20,661 nucleotides of DNA from RBG-16-66-20 sp038040245 (GCA_038040245.1 JBBPIU010000054.1:1-20661), one strand, 5' to 3'; positions 1-7,164 are shown, numbered from the stretch's first letter. Translations and numbers: made by a program. The notes: generated from the sequence alone by a model not told the origin.

Positions 1-712
1 AGATTTCCTGCGTGGTGTTGGCGGTGAAGCCGATCTTGTCCACGATGGCGCGGTTGTTCCAGGGCTCGCCGACGCAGTAGCCGTCCATGTTGCCCACGCG
101 CATGTTCGCCACCATCTGCGGCGGCGGCACGGTGATGGTCTTGACGTCAGCGAACGGGTTGATGCCGTGCGCCGCCAGCCAGTAGTAGATCCACATCGCG
201 TGCGTGCCGGTCGGAAAGGTATGGGCGAAGGTGTAATCCGCTTTTTCTTTATCAATTAATTTTTTTAAAGTTGAACCATCAACGACACCCTTTTCGTAGA
301 GTTTTCTCGACAGCGTGATCGCCTGGCCGTTGTGGTTCAGGTTCATGAGGATGGCCATGTCCTTCTTCGGTCCGCCGATGCCCATCTGCAGCCCGTAGAC
401 CAGGCCGTAGAGCACATGCGCCGCGTCGAGCTCGCCGTTGACGAGCTTGTCGCGCACCGACGCCCAGGAGGCTTCCTTCGAGGGAACGATCTTGATGCCG
501 TACTTCCTGTCGAACTCCATCACCGAGGCCATCACGACCGAGGAGCAATCGGTGAGCGGGATGAAGCCGATCTTCACTTCCTTCTTCTCGGGCGCGTCCG
601 AGCCGGCCGCCCAGGCGCCGGTGCGCACCGCGTTCGGCACCAAGCTCATGAGGCTCGCCGCCCCTGCCTGCTTGAGAAACCTGCGTCGCTTGCCACAGAT
701 TGGTTCATTCAT
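1..712 (-). CDS. nrtA: NrtA/CmpA-like nitrate ABC transporter substrate-binding protein (partial, 3' end outside window)
   Basis: This is the first 237 residues of a periplasmic receptor of the nitrate/nitrite/cyanate (NrtA/NasF) class; the coding frame runs off the window at base 1. Translation from the ATG at 712 gives a twin-arginine signal (RRRFLK near residues 9-14, then a small-residue stretch). The mature start follows, with KIGFIPLTDCSS and later LNHNGQAIT and GYCVGEPWNNRA, which are typical of nitrate/bicarbonate-binding receptors. The start is preceded by a GGAGAG ribosome site placed directly after the U-tract of an intrinsic terminator, so translation depends on readthrough of that terminator. 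The regulator nasT lies just upstream on the same strand. Residues about 142-157 use strikingly AT-rich codons (TTA, AAA, ATT) unlike the rest of the gene. Nitrate rather than another anion is inferred from homology and context. Confidence 0.85.
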   Translation of the reverse strand, partial: MNEPICGKRRRFLKQAGAASLMSLVPNAVRTGAWAAGSDAPEKKEVKIGFIPLTDCSSVVMASVMEFDRKYGIKIVPSKEASWASVRDKLVNGELDAAHVLYGLVYGLQMGIGGPKKDMAILMNLNHNGQAITLSRKLYEKGVVDGSTLKKLIDKEKADYTFAHTFPTGTHAMWIYYWLAAHGINPFADVKTITVPPPQMVANMRVGNMDGYCVGEPWNNRAIVDKIGFTANTTQEI

Positions 713-722
713 TTCACTCTCC

Positions 723-778
723 AAAAAAAGAAAGGCGCTCGCACGAACCGCACCGCAGGGTTCGCGACGAACGCCTTT
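723..778 (-). terminator. Intrinsic terminator in the nrtA leader, target of antitermination
   Basis: Read on the minus strand, AAAGGCG (778-772) pairs with CGCCTTT (737-731). The stem continues inward with imperfect pairs and a second perfect block, CGAACC (764-759 side of the loop reads GGTTCG at 749-744). It is followed at once by C and seven T residues (729-723). The ribosome site and ATG of nrtA begin within a few bases after the T run. A strong terminator before a start codon, with no gene between, indicates conditional readthrough rather than an operon end. Confidence 0.85.
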
Positions 779-807
779 GTTCCGGCCGGACGCGTCGTTG
801 CGCCCGG
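769..807 (-). promoter_or_regulatory. ANTAR-type dual hexaloop hairpins (P1 and P2) overlapping the terminator
   Basis: In the nrtA leader RNA, P1 spans 807-786: an 8-bp stem (CCGGGCGC with GCGTCCGG, one G-U pair) closes a six-base loop, AACGAC. P2 spans 782-769: GAAC pairs with GTTC around a six-base loop, AAAGGC. Both loops carry A at position 1 and G at position 4, the reported signature of ANTAR-protein RNA targets. P2 consumes AAAGGCG, which is the 5' arm of the downstream terminator, so P2 and the terminator cannot coexist. This is the arrangement expected if NasT stabilises P1/P2 and permits transcription into nrtA. P2 has only four base pairs. The mechanism is known for NasR, NasT and EutV; its use here is inferred. 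Confidence 0.72.
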
Positions 808-825
808 GCACATGCACCTACCTAC

Positions 826-840
826 GCAAGGCCTGTGCCA
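826..840 (-). promoter_or_regulatory. Sigma-54 (-24/-12) promoter of the nitrate transport genes
   Basis: On the minus strand the sequence is TGGCAC-AGGCC-TTGC. It matches the sigma-54 consensus TGGCAC-N5-TTGC exactly, with ten bases between the invariant GG and GC. The predicted start of transcription is near 813-814, leaving a leader of about 100 nt that contains the two hairpins and terminator. Sigma-54 control is typical of nitrogen-assimilation genes. The position just after nasT suggests that nrtA has its own nitrogen-controlled promoter. Confidence 0.8.
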
Positions 841-882
841 TAGATTTATTCAATAAAAACAACAGGTCAGATTGCCAAGCTG

Positions 883-899
883 TGCACTGCTGCGGTGCA
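883..899. promoter_or_regulatory. NtrC-like enhancer dyad
   Basis: TGCACT-GCTGC-GGTGCA fits the NtrC half-site pattern GCACY-N5-RGTGC with perfect 6-bp arms. Its centre lies about 77 bp upstream of the predicted sigma-54 start. An adjoining overlapping dyad (TGCACAATGGTGCA, 896-909) has half-sites of the same type but shorter spacing, and may be a second, weaker contact. Identification is by motif and by its place upstream of a sigma-54 promoter. Confidence 0.6.
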
Positions 900-936
900 C
901 AATGGTGCATTGCTGCACCGGAATCAGGCGGCGGCG

Positions 937-1515
937 TCAGCTTTTTCCGAGCAGTTCGGCGCTATCGATCAACTGCTGCGCGACGTCGCCCAGGCGCAGT
1001 TTTTTCGACATCGCAAGCTTGCGCAGCGCGTGGTACGCGTCATCTTCGGACATGCCGCGCGACTGCATCAGCAGGCCCTTGGCGCGCTCGACCAGCTTGC
1101 GCTTCGAGAGCTTCAGGTTCGCCTCCGCAAGCTCGGCCTTGAGGCGCTGGAATTCCTCGAAGCGCGCGCAGGCGACCTGGACGATCGAGTTGACGCGGCC
1201 GGCATCCAGGCCATCCACGATGTAGGCGGAGACGCCCGCGCGCACCGCTTCGCGGATCGTTTTGCCGCCGCTGTCGGTGGCAAACATCACGATCGGCCGC
1301 GGGCTCGACTGGCTGACGGTCACCAGGTGCTCGAGTACGTCGCGCGTCGGCGATTCGGTGTCGATGACGATGACATCGGGCCGGAGGTCTTCGACCATGC
1401 GCAGCAGCTCGAGCGGCGAGGACAGCGAGGCGGCCACTTCGTGGCCCGCCATCGCGAGTCCTTCGCGCAGGATCGCCGCCCGCTCTTCGGATTCGTCTAC
1501 GACAAGGACCCGCAT
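937..1515 (-). CDS. nasT: NasT-type response regulator with ANTAR RNA-binding domain
   Basis: This 192-residue protein has an N-terminal receiver-like domain (about residues 1-120, beginning MRVLVVDESEE, with D52 in IVIDTESP at the phospho-acceptor position). A coiled linker follows, then a C-terminal ANTAR domain (about 130-190, with LVERAKGLLMQ and GMSEDDAYHALRKLAM). Proteins of this kind bind paired hexaloop hairpins in leader RNA and prevent termination at nitrate and nitrite assimilation genes. The next gene downstream, nrtA, carries just such a leader. The start chosen gives the normal NasT length; an in-frame upstream start at 1644 would add 43 residues lacking receiver character and would overlap the divergent gene. 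No NasS sensor partner is next to it in this window. Confidence 0.9.
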   Translation of the reverse strand: MRVLVVDESEERAAILREGLAMAGHEVAASLSSPLELLRMVEDLRPDVIVIDTESPTRDVLEHLVTVSQSSPRPIVMFATDSGGKTIREAVRAGVSAYIVDGLDAGRVNSIVQVACARFEEFQRLKAELAEANLKLSKRKLVERAKGLLMQSRGMSEDDAYHALRKLAMSKKLRLGDVAQQLIDSAELLGKS

Positions 1516-1537
1516 ATGACCGCTCGTGTTGCAGGAA

Positions 1538-1567
1538 GCATGCCAGCCGCGCCGGTCACGGGCATGC
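1538..1567. promoter_or_regulatory. Inverted repeat in the nasT / hydrolase divergent region
   Basis: GCATGCC (1538-1544) and GGCATGC (1561-1567) form a perfect 7-bp inverted repeat with 16 bases between. It lies in the 67-bp gap between the divergent nasT and alpha/beta hydrolase starts. It could be an operator or a hairpin; no clear sigma-70 elements could be matched beside it. Confidence 0.3.
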
Positions 1568-1582
1568 ACTATGCTTGGGCGT

Positions 1583-2545
1583 ATGTCCATGGACTTTCTG
1601 CAGGGCTCCTTTCTCAGCCTGTCGCCGGGCGGCTTCCACCGCATCGCCTACGTCGATTGGGGAAACCCGGCGTCCGACCATGTGGTGGTCTGCGTCCATG
1701 GCCTGGCAAGAAACAGCCGCGACTTCGATTTCCTCGCGCGCGATCTGGCGGACCGTTGCCGCGTGGTCTGCCCGGACGTCGTGGGCCGTGGCGACAGCGA
1801 ATGGCTCGCCGACAGGGGCGACTACAGCTTTTCGACCTATCTGTCGGACGCGGCCGCGCTGATCGCCCGCATCAGCGCACCGGCGGCGCCGGCATCCTTT
1901 GGCACCTTTCGCGCCCGGCGCGGCGCTGCGCCGGCGCCGAAGCGGATTGATTGGGTCGGCACCTCGATGGGCGGGCTGATCGGCATGCTGCTCGCGGCGA
2001 AGCGCGGTTCGCCGATCCGCCGCCTGGTGCTGAACGACATCGGCCCGTTCATTCCCTGGTCGGCGCTCTACCGGTTGAAGGGCTACGTTTCGGGCGGCAG
2101 CTCGTTTCGCAGCATGGCCGAAGTCGAGGCGTACTTGCGCGAGGCCTGCGCGCAGTTCGGGCCGCTCACCGACGAGCAGTGGCGGCATCTTGCCGAGCAC
2201 AGCGTAATTCCGGTGGACCAGAGCGCAGGTGCGGGTGCGGCCTATCAGCTGCGCTACGACCCGGGCATAGGCGACACGATGCGCGGCGGGCGCAGGGACC
2301 CGGAGTTTCCGATGGGTCCCAACTTCCTCTCCGGCATCGACCTGTGGGCCACCTGGGCGGAGATCCGCTGCCCGACGCTGGTACTGCGCGGTGCCGAATC
2401 CGATGTGCTCTCGCATGACACGCTGCTGCAGATGCAGGCCCTCAGGCCCGGCGTCGAGGTGCTCGAACTTCCCGGAATCGGCCACGCGCCGGCGCTGATG
2501 AGCTACGATCAGATCGCGGTGGTACGAGAGTTCCTGCTGCGATAA
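1583..2545 (+). CDS. Alpha/beta hydrolase
   Basis: This is a cytoplasmic-looking 320-residue alpha/beta hydrolase without a signal peptide. The oxyanion-hole region VCVHGLARNS is at about residues 36-45. The nucleophile elbow GTSMGG places the serine at S128. The acid is probably D274 (GAESDVL) and the histidine is H301 (GIGHAP), so the triad is complete. The fold fits ester, lactone or C-C hydrolases of the meta-cleavage type; the substrate cannot be read from sequence. An alanine/proline-rich stretch at about residues 98-120 sits before the strand leading to the nucleophile and is longer than usual. The start at 1583 (or the ATG two codons later) is chosen because the upstream extension is unlike the family. 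It ends 30 bases before the hydantoinase and may be co-transcribed with it. Confidence 0.85.
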   Translation: MSMDFLQGSFLSLSPGGFHRIAYVDWGNPASDHVVVCVHGLARNSRDFDFLARDLADRCRVVCPDVVGRGDSEWLADRGDYSFSTYLSDAAALIARISAPAAPASFGTFRARRGAAPAPKRIDWVGTSMGGLIGMLLAAKRGSPIRRLVLNDIGPFIPWSALYRLKGYVSGGSSFRSMAEVEAYLREACAQFGPLTDEQWRHLAEHSVIPVDQSAGAGAAYQLRYDPGIGDTMRGGRRDPEFPMGPNFLSGIDLWATWAEIRCPTLVLRGAESDVLSHDTLLQMQALRPGVEVLELPGIGHAPALMSYDQIAVVREFLLR

Positions 2546-2546
2546 T
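2538..2546 (+). promoter_or_regulatory. Possible extended -10 element before the hydantoinase gene
   Basis: TGC-GATAAT overlaps the stop codon of the hydrolase gene and lies about 30 bases before the hydantoinase GTG. It resembles an extended -10 promoter, but there is no good -35 hexamer at the normal distance, so an internal operon promoter is only possible. Confidence 0.25.
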
Positions 2547-2575
2547 TCGCCATCCCCCTTCCGAGGCCCGTTCAA

Positions 2576-4033
2576 GTGGCTGATTTCGATCTGGTCATCC
2601 GCGGCGGCACTGTCGTCACCGCAAGCGAAAGCCGCGACTGCGACATCGGCATCGCGGGCGGCCGCATCGCCGCCCTCGGCGCAGGGCTTTCCGGGACGAA
2701 CATGATCGATGCGCGCGGCAAGCTGGTGCTGCCGGGCGGCATCGACAGCCATTGCCATATCGAGCAGCTCTCCGGTATGGGCATCATGTCCGCCGACGAC
2801 TTCTACAGCGGTACGGTCTCTGCGGCGTTTGGGGGCACGACCACCATCATCCCGTTCGCGGCGCAGCACCGCGGCACCTCCGTCACGACAACTATCGCCG
2901 ATTACCATGAACGCGCGCGCAGCAAGGCCGTCATCGACTACGGGTTCCACCTGATCATTGGCGAACCAACTGACAAGGTCCTGAACGAAGAACTTCCGGC
3001 TGCGATCAAAGGCGGGATCACCTCATTCAAGGTCTATATGACCTATCCGAAGTGGCGGCTGGAGGACTACCAGCTGCTCGAGGTTTTGAATGTCGCCCAT
3101 CGCGAGGGCGCGCTGGTGATGGTGCATGCCGAGAACGACGACATGATCCGCTGGATCGCCAAGCACCTGATCGAGCGCGGGCATGGGGCGCCGAAGTTTC
3201 ACGGTGTCGCGCATGACGCGCTCGCGGAGGCTGAGGCGACGCATCGCATCATCATGCTGTCACGCTTGCTGAGCGTGCCGGTGTTGATCGTCCACGTGTC
3301 CAGCCCCGAGGCGGCGAACACGATTCGCGCCGCGCAAACCCTTGGCGCGAAAATTTATGCGGAGACCTGTCCCCAGTATCTCGTGCTCACCGCCGACGAC
3401 ATGGATCGCCCCGGGGTCGAAGGGGCCAAATGGTGCTGCAGCCCGCCGCTGCGCGACAAGGCGGCGCAGGAGGCGATCTGGGCCGGGCTAGTCAACGGCA
3501 CCTTCCAGGTCTATTCCTCCGATCACGCGCCGTACCGGTTCGATGAAACAGCGAAGATTCCGCGCGGCGATCAAACCACGTTCAAGGAGATGGCCAACGG
3601 CGTGCCCGGTATCGAGATGCGCATGCCGATCCTCTTTTCCGAAGGCGTGCTGAAGGGACGACTAAGCATCAATCAATTCGTATCGCTCACCGCGACCAAC
3701 CATGCGCGCATGTACGGCCTGTACCCCCGCAAGGGCACGATCGCGATCGGCTCCGATGCCGACATCGCCATCTGGAATCCCGAAATCGAAAAACGCATCG
3801 ACTATTCGATGATGCACGATGCGGTTGGCTACACACCCTACGAGGGGCATGTCTACAAGGGCTGGCCGGAGATCGTGATGAGTCGTGGACGCATCGTCGT
3901 CGAGGGCGGCAAATTGCATGTAGCGCGCGGCTCGGGACAATACCTGGCGCGCGGCCGGCCCGGACCGGTGGCCGCTGCCGCAGCCGGAAAAATCGACGGA
4001 CCCGCCCGCCAACTCAGAAACCTCATCGGATAA
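2576..4033 (+). CDS. hydA: D-hydantoinase / dihydropyrimidinase
   Basis: This 485-residue cyclic amidohydrolase opens the ring of dihydropyrimidines or 5-substituted hydantoins to give N-carbamoyl amino acids. The binuclear metal site is complete: H59 and H61 (GGIDSHCHIE), the lysine to be carboxylated K152 (TSFKVYMTY), H184 (MVHAEND), H240 (VHVSSPEA) and D316 (SSDHAPY). These agree within one or two residues with characterised hydantoinases. The start is a GTG with a GAGG ribosome site about nine bases upstream. The next gene, four bases downstream, encodes the matching N-carbamoyl-D-amino-acid hydrolase, so D-hydantoinase activity is favoured over pyrimidine catabolism alone. Both substrate ranges occur in the family. 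Confidence 0.92.
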   Translation: MADFDLVIRGGTVVTASESRDCDIGIAGGRIAALGAGLSGTNMIDARGKLVLPGGIDSHCHIEQLSGMGIMSADDFYSGTVSAAFGGTTTIIPFAAQHRGTSVTTTIADYHERARSKAVIDYGFHLIIGEPTDKVLNEELPAAIKGGITSFKVYMTYPKWRLEDYQLLEVLNVAHREGALVMVHAENDDMIRWIAKHLIERGHGAPKFHGVAHDALAEAEATHRIIMLSRLLSVPVLIVHVSSPEAANTIRAAQTLGAKIYAETCPQYLVLTADDMDRPGVEGAKWCCSPPLRDKAAQEAIWAGLVNGTFQVYSSDHAPYRFDETAKIPRGDQTTFKEMANGVPGIEMRMPILFSEGVLKGRLSINQFVSLTATNHARMYGLYPRKGTIAIGSDADIAIWNPEIEKRIDYSMMHDAVGYTPYEGHVYKGWPEIVMSRGRIVVEGGKLHVARGSGQYLARGRPGPVAAAAAGKIDGPARQLRNLIG

Positions 4034-4037
4034 CGCC

Positions 4038-4976
4038 ATGGCCAGACACCTCAGGATCGCCGCGGCCCAGCTCGGGCCGCTCCACAAGACGGACTCTCGT
4101 GCCGTCGCTGTTTCCAGATTGAAGAATTTGCTGAAAGAAGCGCACAGCATGGGAGCGAAGTTCGTCGTTTTTCCCGAACTTGCCTTCACCACTTTCTTTC
4201 CCAGATGGTGGATGGAGGATCAAGCCGAAGTCGACGCCAAGTTCTTCGAGAAAAGTATGCCGTCGCCGGCGACCCAGCCGCTATTCGATGAGGCGAAGAA
4301 GCTCGGCATCGGCTTCTACATCGGCTACGCCGAGCTGACGCCGGAGGGCCGGCGCTTCAACACCGCGATCCTGGCCGGTCCTGACGGCTCGATCGTGGGC
4401 AAGTACCGCAAGGTGCACCTGCCCGGGCATGCCGACCACAAGCCAAAAGCGGCTTTTCAGCATCTGGAGAAGAAGTACTTCGAGGTCGGCGACCTCGGTT
4501 TTCGCGTCTGGCGCTACCTCGACACCATTACCGGCATGCTGATCTGCAATGACCGGCGCTGGCCCGAGGCATTTCGTGTGCTCGCGCTGCAGGGCGCCGA
4601 GATCGTCGCGCTGGGCTTCAACACACCGACCGAGAACCTGCATTACAGCGAGCCGCCGGCCCTGCGCGTGCATCATCACCTGATCATGGCGCAGTCGATG
4701 GCATTCCAGAACGCCACCTGGCTCGTCGAGACCGCCAAGGCCGGTGCCGAGGACGGCTTCCGCATGTTCGGCCACTCCCTGATCGTCGCGCCGAGCGGGG
4801 AGATCGCGGTCAAAAGCCAGTCCGAGGAGGACGAGGTGATCTGCTACAACTGCGACATCGACCTCGCCGCCAACCTGAAGAAGACGATGTTCAACTTCGC
4901 CGCACACCGGCGCCCGGAGCACTACCGCCTGATCGTCGAGCGCACCGGCGCTGAAGTTACGCCGGCCAACGGCTGA
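4038..4976 (+). CDS. N-carbamoyl-D-amino acid amidohydrolase (nitrilase superfamily)
   Basis: This 312-residue carbon-nitrogen hydrolase releases ammonia and CO2 from N-carbamoyl-D-amino acids, giving the free D-amino acid. The Glu-Lys-Cys triad is E47 (VVFPELAFTTFFPRWW), K125 (GKYRKVHLPGH) and C170 (GMLICNDRRWPE). Against the Agrobacterium D-carbamoylase triad (47, 127, 172) only a two-residue deletion separates them. The NDRRWPE context and RWW segment are specific to the D-carbamoylase subgroup and argue against beta-ureidopropionase. The gene lies four bases after the hydantoinase stop and overlaps the next start by one base, so the three genes are translationally linked. No signal peptide is present. 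Confidence 0.9.
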   Translation: MARHLRIAAAQLGPLHKTDSRAVAVSRLKNLLKEAHSMGAKFVVFPELAFTTFFPRWWMEDQAEVDAKFFEKSMPSPATQPLFDEAKKLGIGFYIGYAELTPEGRRFNTAILAGPDGSIVGKYRKVHLPGHADHKPKAAFQHLEKKYFEVGDLGFRVWRYLDTITGMLICNDRRWPEAFRVLALQGAEIVALGFNTPTENLHYSEPPALRVHHHLIMAQSMAFQNATWLVETAKAGAEDGFRMFGHSLIVAPSGEIAVKSQSEEDEVICYNCDIDLAANLKKTMFNFAAHRRPEHYRLIVERTGAEVTPANG

Positions 4977-5596
4977 TGGATTTCGAGCTTGCGCGCCTGC
5001 CGGCGCTGGAGCGCTACAAGCTGATCATCGGCCTGGTGATCCCGCGGCCGATCGGCTGGGTGTCCACGTGGAACGAAAACGGCGTTGCCAACTGCGCGCC
5101 GTTCTCCTTCTTCAACGCGATCTCGGAAGACCCGCCGCTGTGCATCCTGAGCTTCAACCTGCGCTCCGACGGCGCGATGAAGCATACCCTCAAGAACATC
5201 CACCGCACCGGCGAGTACGTGGTCAACCTGGCCGACGAGTCGACTGCCAACGCGATGCATGTCTCGAGCTACGAAATTCCCGAAACCGAAAGCGAGTTCG
5301 CCAAGACCGGCCTGACGCCAGTGCCGGCGATGATGGTGAAACATCCACGGATCAGCGAAGCCGCGGCCTCGCTCGAATGCAAGGTTGAACGCCGGATTGA
5401 ATTCGGTCCCGAGCGTGAACTGGTGATCGGCGAGATCCTGCTCATCCACGCGCGCGAGGGCATCATCGACCCGGCGACCAAGCGCATCTCGGAAGAAAAC
5501 TACCGGCCGGTCGGGCGCCTGTTCGCCAACCGCTACTGCACCACGCGCCAGCGCTTCAACTTGCCTGGGGCACTGCCCTCCGGCAAGGTTCCTTAA
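4976..5596 (+). CDS. Flavin reductase-like FMN-binding protein
   Basis: This 206-residue protein belongs to the flavin reductase-like (DIM6/NTAB) FMN-binding split-barrel family. Evidence is the N-terminal strand pair IGLVIPRPIGWVSTWNENG, then NCAPFSFFNAISEDPPL, and the NIHRTGEYVVNL segment that packs against flavin. The ATG shares its first base with the stop of the carbamoylase gene (TGATG), indicating coupled translation. Family members supply reduced flavin to monooxygenases or act as FMN-dependent redox proteins, and no monooxygenase partner is nearby. Its role beside hydantoin-cleaving enzymes is not evident from the sequence. Confidence 0.82.
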   Translation: MDFELARLPALERYKLIIGLVIPRPIGWVSTWNENGVANCAPFSFFNAISEDPPLCILSFNLRSDGAMKHTLKNIHRTGEYVVNLADESTANAMHVSSYEIPETESEFAKTGLTPVPAMMVKHPRISEAAASLECKVERRIEFGPERELVIGEILLIHAREGIIDPATKRISEENYRPVGRLFANRYCTTRQRFNLPGALPSGKVP

Positions 5597-5617
5597 CAGC
5601 CGCCTTCACCATGGCTA

Positions 5618-5971
5618 CTACGGCTGGATGCCGGCCGCCTTGATGAGCCTGGCGAACTTTTCATGCTCGGATCGGGTATAGGCGGCGAATTCCTCCGGCG
5701 TGCCCTTGGGCGCATACATGCCATACCACGCATAGGGCAGCTTGCCGGGGTTCGCTTTGGCATGAGTGACGAACTCGCGCAGGGTGGGCGCAGGCACAGC
5801 GGGGTGACGACGATGACCCAGGGTGAGCGCGCGATCAGCGTCACCGGCGCTACATCCGCCACCGGGCGCGTAAGGCACCACGATACGCACGGGTTTGGTG
5901 GGGAAAGTCGCGGGCTGGGCTTGCGCCCCCGCGGCGATCAGGACCGCCGCCAATGCCAGTACTGTTTTCAT
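5618..5971 (-). pseudogene. Remnant of a Bug/TctC-type tripartite tricarboxylate transporter receptor
   Basis: A receptor of this family is normally about 320-330 residues; here fewer than 120 codons remain. The start MKTVLALAAVLIAAGAQAQ is a good signal peptide, followed by FPTKPVRIVVPYAPGGG. About 70 residues are then missing. The next piece, VADVAPVTLIARSPWVIVVTP, lies in another frame, and a one-base loss near 5802-5808 returns to the first frame at VPAPTLREFVTHAKANPGKLPYA. About 150 residues are then absent before WYGMYAPKGTP, and another block is lost before EEFAAYTRSEHEKFARLIKAAGIQP. At least three deletions and one frameshift show a dead gene. It directly follows the acyl-CoA dehydrogenase stop and was probably the receptor of that operon. 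Confidence 0.88.
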
Positions 5972-5979
5972 GAACCCTC

Positions 5980-7155
5980 TCATATCTTGTTCCGCTGGAT
6001 GACCTGCCTGGCAATGATCATGCGCTGCATTTCGTTGGTGCCTTCGCCGATGCAGAGCAAAGGCGCGTCGCGGTAGAGCCGCTCGACCGGAAATTCCTTC
6101 GAGTAGCCGTATCCGCCGTGGATGCGCATGGCCTCGTGCGCGTTTTCGAAGGCCGCCTCGGTGGCGAAGTACTTTGCCATGCCCGCCTCCATGTCGCAGC
6201 GCTCGCCGCGGTCGTAGATCTGCGCCGCGTTTTTTACCAGCAGGCGCGCGGCTTCGACGCGCGTGGCCATCTCGCCGATCTTGAGCTGGATCGCCTGATG
6301 CTCGCAGATCGGCTTGCCGAAGGTGTGGCGCTGCTGCGAATACTTCACCGCCTCGGCGAGCGCGGCCGCCGCTATGCCGACCCCGCGCGAGGCGACGTTG
6401 ATGCGGCCCAGTTCGAGGCCGCCAACAGCCTGGTGAAAGCCGCGGCCCTCCTCACCGATGAGGTTTGCCGCCGGCACGCGGTAGTCGTCGAACACCAGCT
6501 CGGCCGAATCGATGCCCTTGTAGCCGAGCTTCTCGAGCTTCTTGCTGGCGGTGAAGCCGGGGCCTTTCTCGCACAGGAACATCGACATGCCGCGATGGCG
6601 CGGCTCGGCCTCTGGATTGGTCTTCACCAGCACGGCGAAGCAGGATCCCTGGATGCCGTTGGAGATCCAGGTCTTGGTCCCGTTGAGGATATAGGCCTCG
6701 CCCGAGCGCAGCGCGCGCGTACGGATGGCCTGCAGGTCGGTCCCTGCATTCGGCTCGGTAAGCGCAAGGCCTCCGCGGATCTCGCCGCTGGCGAATCTGG
6801 GCAGGTACTTTTCCTTGAGTCCGGCGCTGCCATACCGCTCGACCAGCAAGGCCATCATGAGGTGCGAGTTGAAGATGCCGGTGAGCGACATCCACACTTC
6901 CGAGATGCGCGCGACGATGCGGCCGTAGAGCTCGGCCGAGAGTCCCAGTCCGCCGTAGTCCGGGCTGATGGTCGCGCCGAAAAGGCCGAGCTCTTTCATC
7001 TGCTCGACCATTTGCGCCGGCCAGACATCGTCGTGTTCCAGCTTCATTACTTGCGGCTCGACCTCGCGCTTGAGCCACTTGTCGATGGCCTCGAGGATCT
7101 GGCGGGCCTCGTCGGACTCGGGGCCGACGTGGTAGCGGGGCTTGGTCTGGCTCAT
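5980..7155 (-). CDS. Acyl-CoA dehydrogenase
   Basis: This 391-residue FAD enzyme oxidises an acyl-CoA to the 2,3-enoyl-CoA, passing electrons to electron-transfer flavoprotein. The N-terminal helical domain is followed by the beta domain with the family signatures GGLALTEPNAGTDL and GTKTWISNG. The C-terminal helical domain ends with the catalytic-base region CIGEGTNEMQR (E371 the likely base), as in short- and medium-chain and glutaryl-like members. A GAGGA ribosome site lies seven bases before the ATG. It follows maoC after nine bases, so the two form an operon for dehydrogenation and then hydration of an acyl-CoA. Chain length and branching cannot be read from the sequence. Confidence 0.93.
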   Translation of the reverse strand: MSQTKPRYHVGPESDEARQILEAIDKWLKREVEPQVMKLEHDDVWPAQMVEQMKELGLFGATISPDYGGLGLSAELYGRIVARISEVWMSLTGIFNSHLMMALLVERYGSAGLKEKYLPRFASGEIRGGLALTEPNAGTDLQAIRTRALRSGEAYILNGTKTWISNGIQGSCFAVLVKTNPEAEPRHRGMSMFLCEKGPGFTASKKLEKLGYKGIDSAELVFDDYRVPAANLIGEEGRGFHQAVGGLELGRINVASRGVGIAAAALAEAVKYSQQRHTFGKPICEHQAIQLKIGEMATRVEAARLLVKNAAQIYDRGERCDMEAGMAKYFATEAAFENAHEAMRIHGGYGYSKEFPVERLYRDAPLLCIGEGTNEMQRMIIARQVIQRNKI

Positions 7156-7164
7156 GGTGTGTCC

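Noticed and set aside
876..920. Tandem GTGCAC/GGTGC hairpins considered as the ANTAR RNA target
   Set aside because: They lie upstream of the sigma-54 start at about 814, so they would not be in the nrtA leader. Their loops lack the A1/G4 pattern, and the dyads fit NtrC sites better.
1516..1644. Longer nasT starting at 1644
   Set aside because: The extra 43 residues have no receiver similarity, and the extension would run into the divergent hydrolase gene. The MRVLVVDE start gives the standard length.
1556..2950. Long minus-strand open frame of 464 codons opposite the hydrolase and hydantoinase genes
   Set aside because: It lies antisense to two genes with complete catalytic motifs, is rich in Arg/His/Ala without any recognisable domain, and is a GC-content shadow.
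5593..5862. An 89-codon minus-strand frame beginning MADVAPVTLIARS as a separate small gene
   Set aside because: Its start is a receptor fragment displaced by a frameshift. After about 20 residues it continues out of frame with no similarity, so it is part of the pseudogene.
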